This document shows, one piece after another, positions 52,118-60,596 of a DNA stretch of 64,000 nt; the stretch's first letter is position 1, and every line of letters starts with the position of its first letter. The stretch is from contig JAWARJ010000001.1 in assembly GCA_038893495.1 (NCBI GenBank), positions 930,001 to 994,000 on the forward strand, given 5' to 3'. The position numbers and the translations under genes are program-made. Below the pieces are notes generated by a model. That model was not told the origin of the DNA. It searched no databases and saw only the letters and a list, made by a program, of their open reading frames with translations. The DNA is from Thermoproteus sp. Lineage in GTDB: Archaea; Thermoproteota; Thermoprotei; Thermoproteales; Thermoproteaceae.

Positions 52118-53305
52118 GTGAGGACCCTCTCGGGGAGGCTCGAATACCTAAGGGAAAGCCCAACTAGAAAAATAGACGCCCTAAGGGAACGGCTGAAGAG
52201 GGAGGGGCGAGATGTCATTGTCCTCTCGGCGGGACAGCCCAGCATACCCCCGCCTATAGAGGTCAGAAGGAAGATGGCCGAGCTGTTGGAAGTGGAGAGC
52301 ATGGAGCTGTACGGCTACACGCCGAGCCAGGGCATATACGAGCTGAGGGAAGCCGTCTCGGAGGACTTAAAGAGGCTGGGCGGGCTGGACGTCCCGCCGG
52401 ACCAGATAGTCATAACTGCAGGCGGGCAGGCGGCCATGTTCTCCACCCTGGCCGCAATAATAGAGCCGGGCGACGAAGTCCTATTAATGGACCCCACCTA
52501 CTTCGGCTATAAGCCCCTCATAGAGTACTTCGGAGGGAAGATCGTGAGGCATAAGACCAGCTTGGAGAGAGACTTCCAGCCGGACGTTGAGGCGCTGAAA
52601 GAACAAATAACACCTAAGACCAAAGCCGTAGTCTTAGTGTCGCCCGACAACCCCACCGGGAGGCTGTTAAGCCCAGAGGCCGCAAAGGCCCTGGCCGACT
52701 TGGCGGTAGACCACGACTTCTGGCTGATAACCGACGAGGCGTATAAGACCATGATATATGAGGGCGAACACGTGTACCTATACAAGTTGGCGCCCGAACA
52801 CACCATCTCCATAAATACCTTCTCCAAAGACCCGGCGATACCCGGCTGGAGGCTCGGCTACGTCTACGGGCCTAGGGACGTGATCTCCAAGATCAAGCTG
52901 ATGAATGAGGAGATGGTCTACTGCCCGCCGTCCTTCGCGCAGAAGATGGTCGCCATATATCTCAAGTCGGACGTAAGGACTAAATACGTCAGGGAGTTCG
53001 TGGCGGCCTACAGAGCCAGAAGGGACATGGCCGTCGAGGCGCTGAGGCGCCATGTGCCGGACGGCGTCTTCAAGGTGCCGCAGGGCTCTATGTTCATCTT
53101 CGTCGACCTATCTAAACGTATTGCCGACGGCGAGGCCTTCGCACAGAGATTATTAGAAGAGTATTCAGTGGCCGTGGTGCCCGGTAGTTACTTCAGCGAG
53201 GTCTACAAGGCGGCCATAAGGATCTCCTTCGTCGCCGAAAAGCCAGAGCGCCTCGTGGAGGGCATCAAGAGGATAGGAGAGGCTCTCGGCGGGCCCTCGA
53301 CCTGA
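52118..53305 (+). CDS. Class I/II PLP-dependent aminotransferase
   Basis: The 395-residue aminotransferase shows LSAGQPSIPPP (substrate end), YTPSQGIYELREAV, VSPDNPTGRLLSPE, ITDEAYKTMIYEG, and the PLP Lys in INTFSKDPAIPGWRLGY, with a C-terminal RISFV Arg. It belongs to the aspartate/aromatic/alanine fold group of archaea; the amino acid is not decided by sequence. GTG 52118 lies about 26 nt after an AATTTATAATG box. No linked pathway gene indicates a substrate. Confidence 0.9.
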   Translation: MRTLSGRLEYLRESPTRKIDALRERLKREGRDVIVLSAGQPSIPPPIEVRRKMAELLEVESMELYGYTPSQGIYELREAVSEDLKRLGGLDVPPDQIVITAGGQAAMFSTLAAIIEPGDEVLLMDPTYFGYKPLIEYFGGKIVRHKTSLERDFQPDVEALKEQITPKTKAVVLVSPDNPTGRLLSPEAAKALADLAVDHDFWLITDEAYKTMIYEGEHVYLYKLAPEHTISINTFSKDPAIPGWRLGYVYGPRDVISKIKLMNEEMVYCPPSFAQKMVAIYLKSDVRTKYVREFVAAYRARRDMAVEALRRHVPDGVFKVPQGSMFIFVDLSKRIADGEAFAQRLLEEYSVAVVPGSYFSEVYKAAIRISFVAEKPERLVEGIKRIGEALGGPST

Positions 53306-53572
53306 TCAGCCGCCACGCGGCGACCTCCACCTCAGCCGCGCTATAAATCCCTGAGCCCAGCCCTGAAGGATAGAAACGCCAGATCCTGCCGTAGGCGCTC
53401 GTCCGACTTTTCTGCGCGCTCCTCCTGGGCCCTATTGCCGGCCGGAGCTCGCCGAACACCCAGCGTGAGCAACAGCGACTTCTCTTATGTAGACTTGCCT
53501 CTTCCTGCCCGTTCCCTATCGTGGCTTGTCTAAACTGGCCGAAACCCCAGGCGGCCGGCCACACAACGAAGT
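53306..53572. other. 267-bp intergenic region, nothing recognised
   Basis: A minus-strand frame is open here but is rich in Arg, Trp and Ser and has no promoter at the right distance, so it does not look coding. No hairpin or RNA gene stood out. Confidence 0.4.
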
Positions 53573-54046
53573 TCACTTCACGACAGCCTTAACGGCTTCG
53601 ACCAGCTGTCTGACTAGCGACAGCGCCTTCTCTACGTCCTCCCTTGTGGCCCACCCCTCGTAGAAATTTACGTGTATCGCCGCGGCGTGCATCCAAGCGT
53701 CTCTAGCCCAATCGCCCAGCTCTCTCGTCAAGACATCCTTATACCTCCACAACTCGCCGTGACTAGACAGCCTAACCCCCTCCCGCCAGTAGGCATAAGC
53801 CTTGACCGCCAAGGCCGCCGCGCCCCAGACCTTCTCGCCGGCCTGGCGGAGATCGCCATCTTTCAACTCCCCCTCGGCGTCCGCCAGAAGCTCCGCCGCT
53901 ACCTCAACGTAAGTCCTCGCCTTGGTCGGCGGATCGGCGCCGGCCAGCACCACCTCCAAGAGGAAGTCCTCAAGAGAAACCCCCGCCTCCTCGGCGGCGC
54001 TCTTGAGCCTACGGACCACCTCTCCGGGCAGTTTTAACCGCTCCAC
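53573..54046 (-). CDS. PaREP1-family protein
   Basis: The 157-residue protein has an N-terminal short helix domain (LPGEVVRRLKSAAEEAGVSLEDFLLE, seen in part) and a HEPN-like helical region with LADAEGELKDGDLRQAGEKVWGAAALAVKAY. This matches PaREP1, a family repeated many times in Pyrobaculum and relatives. The role is unknown, but the HEPN-like fold suggests RNA or nucleotide binding. GTG 54046 has a TTTTATATA box about 24 nt upstream. The family points strongly to Thermoproteales. Confidence 0.8.
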   Translation of the reverse strand: MERLKLPGEVVRRLKSAAEEAGVSLEDFLLEVVLAGADPPTKARTYVEVAAELLADAEGELKDGDLRQAGEKVWGAAALAVKAYAYWREGVRLSSHGELWRYKDVLTRELGDWARDAWMHAAAIHVNFYEGWATREDVEKALSLVRQLVEAVKAVVK

Positions 54047-54246
54047 ATCTCGACATCCCCTTGTGTATATAAAACGTTAGTCTGCGCACGCAACCTAAGC
54101 CGGCGAGACGGCGTCTAAGGCCGGCGGCCCCCTTAAAGCGCTTAGGAGGCGGGCTCTACCGGCAGTTCGCCGCGGAGTTGCGAGTAAGGCGGCTGGCGAC
54201 ACGCCTTCGCTGTTTCTTGTAGGCAGGACGTTGGCGGTGGGCACCC

Positions 54247-55200
54247 TTACTTGCAGACGCCCCTAGTGAGGCACAAATAGCGCGCCTCATTTGCCTTTAT
54301 CAGCTCGGCCCTCATCTTCAAGAGCCTCTTGAGCGCCTCGGACTTCACGGCGCGCCAGTCCTTATTTCTGGGGACTAGGAGCCTCGCCAAGACTATCACA
54401 TAGTCCTTATCGCTCTGTTCGTTGATGTAGACGGCCTCTACCCCCAAGTCCGACAGGAGGGACCTCACCGAGTCCTCGAGTTTATCTATATCCACTACAG
54501 ACAGAGGAAGCTCGACCCTCACGTTGACTCTGAGCGTAGGCGACCAGGCGCTGGATTCATCGACCACGGCGCCGCCGAGGAGGATAGAGTTGGGTATTTT
54601 CAACTCCCTGCCCGTGTCCGTCACCGCCACCGTGTAGAACAGATTGACCTCAACGACTTTCGCCTTGAGGCCGGGCAGGATGTAGTCTGGCGAGAAGTAC
54701 TTATATGGAGGGCTGAAGGCCCACTGGTAGGGCACCTGCCAGTTCAGTATAGTGACCGTGTCGCCGACCCTCACGAAGTTCGTGGCCATAATTATTATGC
54801 CAGCGAAGAGGTTGCCCAAAGTAGGCTGTAGCGCCAAGCCCAGCACAATGCCGGCCACCGTGCCGCCCAGCAGAGCTATCTGGCTGGTCACGCCGAGCTT
54901 CAAGAAGCCCGCAGTTATGGCCGCTATATAGCCCAACACCTTAAACGTATTGCCTATAGAGTACGCCCTATCGCCTATTTTAGGCTGCAGGGCCCTAACT
55001 ATAAAATCGCCGAGGGCCTTCACGCCCGCCACGCCGGCGCCGATTATTATCGCCGCCTTGATCCCGTCGAAGACGTAAGTAGGGACGCCCTTAAGGCTCG
55101 GCGCTATTAAATCCACCAAGACATACAGAAGGGCGCCCACTAGGCCTATGGTTATTAACTCCGAGACTACCCTTATAAGGGCGAGGGTGGTCCTCCTCAT
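54247..55200 (-). CDS. MscS-family mechanosensitive channel
   Basis: The 317-residue protein has four or five helices. The pore helix region is IALLGGTVAGIVLGLALQPTLGN, followed by FAGIIIMATNFVRVGDTVTI, the beta-domain start of MscS channels, and a cytosolic alpha/beta C-terminus. It would release solutes under osmotic shock. The beta region has an inserted aromatic loop (WQVPYQWAFSPPYKYFSPDY) not common in the family. The start overlaps the UPF0282 gene by 4 nt, so they form a two-gene operon. Confidence 0.88.
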   Translation of the reverse strand: MRRTTLALIRVVSELITIGLVGALLYVLVDLIAPSLKGVPTYVFDGIKAAIIIGAGVAGVKALGDFIVRALQPKIGDRAYSIGNTFKVLGYIAAITAGFLKLGVTSQIALLGGTVAGIVLGLALQPTLGNLFAGIIIMATNFVRVGDTVTILNWQVPYQWAFSPPYKYFSPDYILPGLKAKVVEVNLFYTVAVTDTGRELKIPNSILLGGAVVDESSAWSPTLRVNVRVELPLSVVDIDKLEDSVRSLLSDLGVEAVYINEQSDKDYVIVLARLLVPRNKDWRAVKSEALKRLLKMRAELIKANEARYLCLTRGVCK

Positions 55201-56114
55201 TCCTCCTCTCCCCCCTCGAGCTCTTTCGGCTCGGCGGGCATCATCCGGTATAGCTCTTTCCTCATGGCCTCGAGGAGCTCGTCCTCCCTGCCCAGGAGCC
55301 CCGCGTAGGTCTTCACCTCAACGCCAGCGCTGGAGGCGGACTTGAGCGCAAGCTCCAGCTTTGCCTTCCAGTCGGCATCCCTAAGGGCGTGGTGGGCCAC
55401 TACGAGGAGCTTGAGGCTGGGCGTAAGGGCAAGTCTGGCCAGGTTCTGGACGGCGGGCCTCCAGTCCATCGAGGCCAAATAGGTAGGGGGACCTCCGACA
55501 ATGGCGATGGTGGGGGCCGCCTCCTGGGCGAAGCGAAGGGCCGCGTCGCTGGCGGGCCCCTGGACGTCGGGCATGTAGAGCAGGCGCTCCCCCTCGGCCT
55601 CCAAAACGAAAGCTATGACGAATCCAGTCTTAGACCCCTCAGGGCCGTGGGGCAGAGGCGGCGAGGCCCTCAGCGTAGTCCCCCCAAAGCTGTAGGCCTT
55701 CCCGTCTGCGTACTCTATCTGGGCTATCTGGCCCACGGCCTTCTTGAAGCCGTAGTGGCGCCTCCGCTGGCTCCAGTTTATCCCCTCAGGCGATTTGGCC
55801 AGGACCAGCTTGCCCCTATAGGTCCTCACATACGTATCGTCCTCGGTGGCCATATAGGCGCTTTTATACCAAGGCGTGAAGTGGTCTCTATGGTAGTGCG
55901 AGACGGTAATCACGTCGGCCGCAGAGGCGAGCTCTAGAAGCCTCTCCCTCAACTCCCTCACCCTCTCCAGCTCCACCGGATGGGGCGGAAGGCCGAAGCG
56001 GCGCGGCGAGAGGGAAAGGCCGGCGTCGAAGAGCACCGCTACGTCCTTAGTCCTCACGAAAAGCGCCATGGACCTCACGCCCAGGCTCTCCTCGGCAATC
56101 GGTATCAACTCCAC
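55197..56114 (-). CDS. UPF0282-type metallo-beta-lactamase-fold protein
   Basis: The protein of about 305 residues has SLGVRSMALFVRT near the start, then VSHYHRDHFTPWY (metal-binding HxHxDH), MPDVQGP and VVAHHALRD. These match the archaeal UPF0282 group of the metallo-beta-lactamase superfamily; substrate is unknown. A TTTTTATA box at 56128-56135 puts the transcript start near GTG 56114 or TTG 56108. An upstream in-frame start at 56222 would lie before the promoter and is rejected. It heads an operon with the MscS gene and is divergent from tRNA-Trp. Confidence 0.85.
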   Translation of the reverse strand: MELIPIAEESLGVRSMALFVRTKDVAVLFDAGLSLSPRRFGLPPHPVELERVRELRERLLELASAADVITVSHYHRDHFTPWYKSAYMATEDDTYVRTYRGKLVLAKSPEGINWSQRRRHYGFKKAVGQIAQIEYADGKAYSFGGTTLRASPPLPHGPEGSKTGFVIAFVLEAEGERLLYMPDVQGPASDAALRFAQEAAPTIAIVGGPPTYLASMDWRPAVQNLARLALTPSLKLLVVAHHALRDADWKAKLELALKSASSAGVEVKTYAGLLGREDELLEAMRKELYRMMPAEPKELEGGEEE

Positions 56115-56247
56115 AAAAGATAGACTATATAAAAATTCGAGAAGGGCGCCGGGCGGCGCCTCGCGCACTCCGCGCCACAACGGCGAGAAAAGCTTAAAAG
56201 CTTCCATATACACATAGAGCACGGCCGAGCGATAAGGCCGCCAACTA

Positions 56248-56352
56248 GGGCCCGTAGCTCAGCAAGGGAGTTGAGGGCCGGCTAACCGGCCCCCAACCCA
56301 AAGCGGCGGGCTCCAGACCCGTAGGTCGGGGGTTCAAATCCCTCCGGGCCCA
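56248..56352 (+). tRNA. tRNA-Trp (CCA) with a D-loop intron
   Basis: The acceptor stem is GGGCCCG/CGGGCCC with A at 56352. The anticodon arm is GCGGG-CTCCAGA-CCCGT with anticodon CCA (56313-56315), and the T arm is GGGGG-TTCAAAT-CCCTC. Between GCTC and GAGC of the D arm lies an extra stretch of about 31 nt (about 56271-56301) that folds into a strong GGCCGG/CCGGCC hairpin extended by GTTG/CAAC. Its removal gives a 74-nt tRNA with a paired D-stem. The three bases after the discriminator (56353-56355) are CCA, so the 3' end may be encoded. The anticodon loop itself is uninterrupted. Confidence 0.9.
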
Positions 56353-56355
56353 CCA

Positions 56356-56774
56356 TCCTCCTACCGCTTTTCCTACTCGCACATCGACGCGCGCTTTACC
56401 GCTAAAGACATACAGCTCTAGGCCGCAATCCGAGAGGAGGGTATTTGAACAACGTAATTGCCGCCGCACTACTAGCCGCCATAATGGCCGAGCAACTGCG
56501 CATTAAAGCGAATGCGATGCCTCTTTGGGCGGCTGGCTTTACGTCGTTCTGGCCGTCGCATATGGGCCTAGGCGTGGCGTGTCGGCAAGAGGACGTGCCG
56601 AACGCCGGAGGCTCTCGCCGGATGTGGCCAGGGTCGCCGGAAGGCAATCTGCATAAGGATAGCAGACGTGTAGCACATCGTCTCGCCGCCGCGACGCGAG
56701 CCCTCTGTTGGGCCGTCTGGCGTATCCGTGCTTGCCGGGCCGTGAGACATATAAGGGGGCGCGCTTCACCTCAT
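56356..56774. other. 419-bp region between tRNA-Trp and the HEPN gene
   Basis: A plus-strand frame is open through most of this region but is Arg/Ala-rich and lies before the TATA-like CATATAAGG at 56748-56756 that serves the HEPN gene. I take it as non-coding. I looked for an RNA gene here, including RNase P RNA motifs, and saw none I could support. Confidence 0.4.
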
Positions 56775-57149
56775 GTGGCTAGGGGGGACGTTGAGGTATT
56801 GCGTGAGCGGGCTCTCGCGTTTTTGGAGTCGGCTAAAGACGATCTGAGGGCCGGCAGGGTAGACATAGCGGCATTCCACTGCGAGCAGGCGGTACAATTG
56901 GCTCTTAAGTACCTTCTGGCTAGGGAGGCGGGGAGCTACCCCCACACGCATTCGCTTAGAAGGCTCTTTGAGGAGGCGGCGCGCATAAGGCGGGACCTCT
57001 GGGAGCTGTACGAGAGTAGAAAGATGGCGTTCGAGGTCATGGAGGACGCCTATATCGGAGCCAGGTACCTCCCTCGCCGTTACGCCCGCGATGTGGTCGA
57101 AGAGTTGCTGAGAGCCGCCGAGGAGGCCGTGAGGGCATGTCTGAAATAG
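56775..57149 (+). CDS. HEPN-domain protein of a HEPN-MNT pair
   Basis: The 124-residue helical protein contains ALAFLESAKDDLRAGRVDIAAFHCEQAVQLALK (visible in part), the classical HEPN start. A HTHSLRRLFEEA region and DAYIGARYLPRRYARDVVEE follow. HEPN proteins paired with MNT act as RNase toxins in toxin-antitoxin systems. GTG 56775 is chosen from a CATATAAGG box 25 nt upstream; a start at 56445 would add 110 unlikely residues. The partner gene overlaps by 13 nt. Confidence 0.85.
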   Translation: MARGDVEVLRERALAFLESAKDDLRAGRVDIAAFHCEQAVQLALKYLLAREAGSYPHTHSLRRLFEEAARIRRDLWELYESRKMAFEVMEDAYIGARYLPRRYARDVVEELLRAAEEAVRACLK

Positions 57150-57472
57150 GGCTTAGGCGCAAGAGGGCGTTGGAGCGCTGGAGGGACTACGCGGCGCTTA
57201 TCTGTTCTATAGTTAAACGCCGTCTGCCCGACGCCAAGGTCATAGCCTTCGGTAGCGTCGTCAGGGGCGACTGGACTCCCGACAGCGACTTGGACCTCCT
57301 GGTGGTCTCGGACGGAGTCCCGCAGGACGCTTGGGGCAGGGCCTCCCTTTCCTTAGAGCTAAAGGAGGCGCTTGGGGAGCTTGGGTCCCTCTTGGAGGTC
57401 CACTACGCCACTTGGGACGAATACCTCGGCTGGTACAAAAGGTTTATCGACGTCGAGGAGCCCCTCTGTTAG
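57137..57472 (+). CDS. MNT-type nucleotidyltransferase, partner of HEPN
   Basis: The 111-residue protein has the minimal nucleotidyltransferase motif AFGSVVRGDWTPDSDLDLLVV (GS ... DxD). A third acidic residue lies in LLEVHYATW. In HEPN-MNT pairs this protein is the antitoxin and may inactivate the HEPN RNase by adding AMP. Its ATG lies inside the HEPN gene's last codons, a coupled arrangement. The pair is next to a tRNA gene, a common place for such modules. Confidence 0.85.
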   Translation: MSEIGLRRKRALERWRDYAALICSIVKRRLPDAKVIAFGSVVRGDWTPDSDLDLLVVSDGVPQDAWGRASLSLELKEALGELGSLLEVHYATWDEYLGWYKRFIDVEEPLC

Positions 57473-57578
57473 CCCGACCTTATCGGCGCGTAGAGCACAC
57501 GCCCCCAAGCCTATTGGCGGTTGGCCTTAATGGCCGTCCCTCTAGGAAACGTATTTAATATCTATCCTCCCCACGTTC

Positions 57579-58529
57579 ATGGAGTTGGAAGTTCTGACCA
57601 AGGCCTTAGGGGTCTCCGGCTTCGAGGAGGACGTAAGGCGGAAGATTCTTAACGCCGTGGGCGGGGGCGCCGAGGTCGACGATTTCGGCAATGTGGTCGT
57701 GAGGGGGAGGTCCCAGACGGCCTTCGTGGCTCATATGGATGAGGTCGGCTTGCTGGTCACATCCATAGAGGAGGACGGCAGGTTGAAGTTCAGGAAGGTG
57801 GGAGGCGTCGACGATAGAATACTGCCGGGCTCCTCGGTGGTTCTCTACAACGGGGACGTGAAGGTCGAGGGGGTGATCGGCATAGCGCCTCCCCACTTCC
57901 AACAGCAACAACAATCTCTCTCTTGGCAAGACCTCTATATAGATATAGGGGCGACTAGCAGGCAGGAGGCGGAGTCCCTAGGCGTAGGGCCTATGACCCC
58001 CGCCGCCTTCCAGAAGAGGTACGTCGAGATGGGGCGCTTCGTCTCGGCCACGGCGCTGGACGATAGGGCCGGCTGTTGGGCCCTTCTGGAGGCCCGCAGG
58101 AGGGGGGCTGACGCGACCTTCGTCTGGACGGTCCAGGAGGAGGTAGGCATCATGGGGGCCAGAGCCCTTTCGGGCAAGCTGGGGGTCCGCAACGCCGTGG
58201 TGGTAGACACCATGGCCTGTTGCCACCCTAACTACACCGGAAGCGTCAAGCCAGGCCAGGGCCCCGTGCTGAGGCTCTTCGATAACTACGGCGCCTACAA
58301 CAACAAACTCGCCAGGAGGATCCTCGAAATCGCCAAGAAGAGGGGCATACCGCTACAAATAGGTTCCGGCGGCGGCGGGACGGACGCGGCGGCGTTCTTC
58401 GTGGCCGGCATCCCCACCGTGTCCATCGGGATACCCACTAAATACTCCCACTCGCCCGTCGAGATGGCCCATAAGGACGACTTAAAGCACACGGTGGAGC
58501 TACTCGTCGCCCTCGCCGAAGAGCTCTAA
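57579..58529 (+). CDS. M42-family aminopeptidase
   Basis: The 316-residue metallo-aminopeptidase shows FVAHMDEVGLLV (first metal His/Asp), ALDDRAGCWALLEA (bridging Asp), TVQEEVGIMGARAL (catalytic Glu pair), VVDTMACCHP, SGGGGTDAAAFF, and YSHSPVEMAHKDDL (last metal His). M42 enzymes form tetrahedral dodecamers that trim peptides. The VVDTMACC variant of the usual VDxT segment is slightly unusual. ATG 57579 follows an ATTTAATATC box by about 25 nt. Confidence 0.93.
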   Translation: MELEVLTKALGVSGFEEDVRRKILNAVGGGAEVDDFGNVVVRGRSQTAFVAHMDEVGLLVTSIEEDGRLKFRKVGGVDDRILPGSSVVLYNGDVKVEGVIGIAPPHFQQQQQSLSWQDLYIDIGATSRQEAESLGVGPMTPAAFQKRYVEMGRFVSATALDDRAGCWALLEARRRGADATFVWTVQEEVGIMGARALSGKLGVRNAVVVDTMACCHPNYTGSVKPGQGPVLRLFDNYGAYNNKLARRILEIAKKRGIPLQIGSGGGGTDAAAFFVAGIPTVSIGIPTKYSHSPVEMAHKDDLKHTVELLVALAEEL

Positions 58530-58590
58530 GCGGTTGGGCCCCCGGGCGCCAAGAGGCGGCACATCCCTTCCCCAGCCCGGACTATGCGCC

Positions 58591-59517
58591 TTATATGTCC
58601 CGAGCCGCTTCGGTGTTCGTAACGCTTTTGGTTGCCAGCGCGCAGGCATTGAGCCTCCTCAAAAGCTCGGGGCCGTAGTACAGTATACCGGTGAGGACCT
58701 CGACGGCGTCGGCCTTCTCCATCACGGCCTTTACCTGTCTACAGCTCATCACGCCGCCCACGGCTATTATGGGGACGCCCCGACCTAGGTAGGCCCTCGC
58801 CTTTTCTAGCATTTTCAACATTATGGAGTAGAGCCACAAGCCGCTGACGCCGCCGCGTCCGACTCCTATCCTCCTATCGTCCACCGGCAACGTGTTTGTC
58901 AGGACTAGGCCGTGGCCACTCCTCCTGGCGAGCTCGAAGTACGCTCTGAGCTCCGAGGTAGGGCCGACTTTTATAAACAATTGTTTTTTGGCCGAGGCCA
59001 GGAGCGGCGCCGCCTTGTCCCAAGCCCCCTTGTAGGTGGGACTGGACAGATTTACTTCGATCGCCTCAATGTTGCGGCCGTACTTCTCTACGTACTCAAT
59101 TTGTTGTAGTAGCTCTTCTGCCGTAAATCCGGCGACGCTGACGAATAAGGGATATTCCACTTTGGATATCCTGGCGAGGACTACGGGCAGGCCAGGGCTG
59201 GGGAGCCCCATGGCATTCACTAGGGAGCGGGGCGAGAGCCTCGCGGTTAGGGGAGGCTTGTTGCCGCGCCTAGGCCTAGCCGTAGTGGAGCCCACCACTA
59301 TGAAGCCGGGGCAGAACGCCGAGAGGGCCCTCGTGTAGAGGCCCTCCTTGTCCAGGCCAGCCGCGACGCCGACAGGGCCGTAGGTCTCGGCGCGTCCTAT
59401 GCGCCATTTAGTGCTAGGCCTACAGCTGGGCAGAGGGATTGAGAAGAACAGCTTGCCTAGGCGTCTGGTGACCTCCGGCGGTATTCTCTCCACCAACGAG
59501 GCCGGCGGGATCAACAC
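58591..59517 (-). CDS. pyrD: Dihydroorotate dehydrogenase
   Basis: The 308-residue FMN enzyme makes orotate. The opening GVAAGLDKEGLYTRAL and VVGSTTARPRRGNKPP resemble class 2, quinone-linked enzymes. NLSSPTYKGAWDKAAPLL and VPIIAVGGVMS carry FMN/substrate contacts. A Ser or Cys active-site base should lie in IEAIEVNLSSPT, here Ser. The start overlaps pyrE by 7 nt. It ends the pyrF-pyrI-pyrE-pyrD series read leftward. Confidence 0.88.
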   Translation of the reverse strand: MLIPPASLVERIPPEVTRRLGKLFFSIPLPSCRPSTKWRIGRAETYGPVGVAAGLDKEGLYTRALSAFCPGFIVVGSTTARPRRGNKPPLTARLSPRSLVNAMGLPSPGLPVVLARISKVEYPLFVSVAGFTAEELLQQIEYVEKYGRNIEAIEVNLSSPTYKGAWDKAAPLLASAKKQLFIKVGPTSELRAYFELARRSGHGLVLTNTLPVDDRRIGVGRGGVSGLWLYSIMLKMLEKARAYLGRGVPIIAVGGVMSCRQVKAVMEKADAVEVLTGILYYGPELLRRLNACALATKSVTNTEAARDI

Positions 59518-60092
59518 TTGTGGCTAGTGACGTAGTCCAGCACCTCTTTGTATCTGGCAGGCCCTATCAAGCTCTTCACTTCCTCTAACACCTCTAATAT
59601 CTTGTAGGCGGCCCTGACGGGCACGCCGGCCTCCCTCTCGACCCTCTGGACGCCGCACTGTTGTCTGTCGAGAAACACAACTGCGGCCTGCACCTTCGCC
59701 CCAGCCTCCCTCAACTTGTTTATCGCCTGTAATATCGACTCGCCTGTGGTTATCACGTCGTCTACCACCACCGCGCGGGCTCCCTGCCAGACGGCGCCTT
59801 CTATCTCCCTACGTGCTCCGTACCACTTCCTGCTCTCCCTTACGTATGCGATCGGCTTGAACATATTGAAGCCCAAAATCGACGCGTAGGGTATGCCGCC
59901 TGTGGCTACGCCTACAATCACGTCGAAGTCTATATCCCTAAGGAGGCCGCCGTACTTCAGAATGACCCACCTCAACAGGTCTGGGTGGGCCAGCACCTGC
60001 CTCATGTCGACGTAGTAGGGGCTACGGCCCCCGCTGGACAGCTGGAAGTCGCCGAACTTCAAGATCTCCCTCTTGACGAACTCCTCCCACAT
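59511..60092 (-). CDS. pyrE: Orotate phosphoribosyltransferase
   Basis: The 193-residue enzyme joins orotate to PRPP. The PRPP loop is ARAVVVDDVITTGESILQ and the flexible loop region includes YVRESRKWYGARREIEG. The N-terminus SSGGRSPYYVDMRQVLAHP is typical. Its stop overlaps the pyrD start by 7 nt, and it lies 24 bp downstream of pyrI. It is part of the pyr operon. Confidence 0.93.
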   Translation of the reverse strand: MWEEFVKREILKFGDFQLSSGGRSPYYVDMRQVLAHPDLLRWVILKYGGLLRDIDFDVIVGVATGGIPYASILGFNMFKPIAYVRESRKWYGARREIEGAVWQGARAVVVDDVITTGESILQAINKLREAGAKVQAAVVFLDRQQCGVQRVEREAGVPVRAAYKILEVLEEVKSLIGPARYKEVLDYVTSHKC

Positions 60093-60116
60093 GTCCCCTA
60101 CAGACTGGCACCCATT

Positions 60117-60575
60117 TTAAACTAGCTCCTCCAATGTGTGATACCGTCCGCAGTACTGGCAGGCGAACACCGGCGGCTCCCTTTTGACCAATATAAATGA
60201 GGTCACCACGTGTTCTCTATGTTGGTTGGTTATACAATTGGGATTTCGACACTTAAATCTGCCCTTGATGACTTCAGGCGGCCTCACTTTATATTTCTTC
60301 ACCACCTCGTAGTTCTTAATTATATTGATAGTGGCCGTCGGGGCCACCGCCGAGATCACGTCGACCTCCTCAGGCGTCAACTCCCGCCCCTCTATCTTCA
60401 CTATGTCCTTCCTGCCCAACTTCCGAGACTCTACGTTCATGACCAGAGCGACCCTAAGTCCTTCCTTCCCCGTTATGCCTAATATTCTGAGGACGGCCAG
60501 AGCCCTGCCCGCCGGGATGTGGTCGATGACGGTGCCGTTTTCGATCTTGCTGACGATCAGCTGTGTGGCCGACAT
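60117..60575 (-). CDS. pyrI: Aspartate carbamoyltransferase regulatory subunit
   Basis: The 152-residue subunit has [19 protein letters not shown] at the N-terminus, the nucleotide-binding region, and a C-terminal Zn domain with [10 protein letters not shown] and CQYCGRYH (four Cys). It binds CTP or ATP and regulates the PyrB catalytic subunit, here encoded divergently nearby at 61235. It lies 21 bp after pyrF on the same strand. Confidence 0.94.
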   Translation of the reverse strand: MSATQLIVSKIENGTVIDHIPAGRALAVLRILGITGKEGLRVALVMNVESRKLGRKDIVKIEGRELTPEEVDVISAVAPTATINIIKNYEVVKKYKVRPPEVIKGRFKCRNPNCITNQHREHVVTSFILVKREPPVFACQYCGRYHTLEELV

Positions 60576-60596
60576 GTCCGATACATCTCAGCTCTA

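Noticed and set aside
53265-53576. Minus-strand frame of 103 codons after the aminotransferase
   Set aside because: It is rich in Trp, Arg and Ser, overlaps the aminotransferase 3' end and lacks a promoter, so it does not look coding.
56445-56774. 110-residue N-terminal extension of the HEPN protein
   Set aside because: A TATA-like box at about 56750 points to GTG 56775. The extension is Arg/Ala-rich and is absent from usual HEPN proteins of this length.
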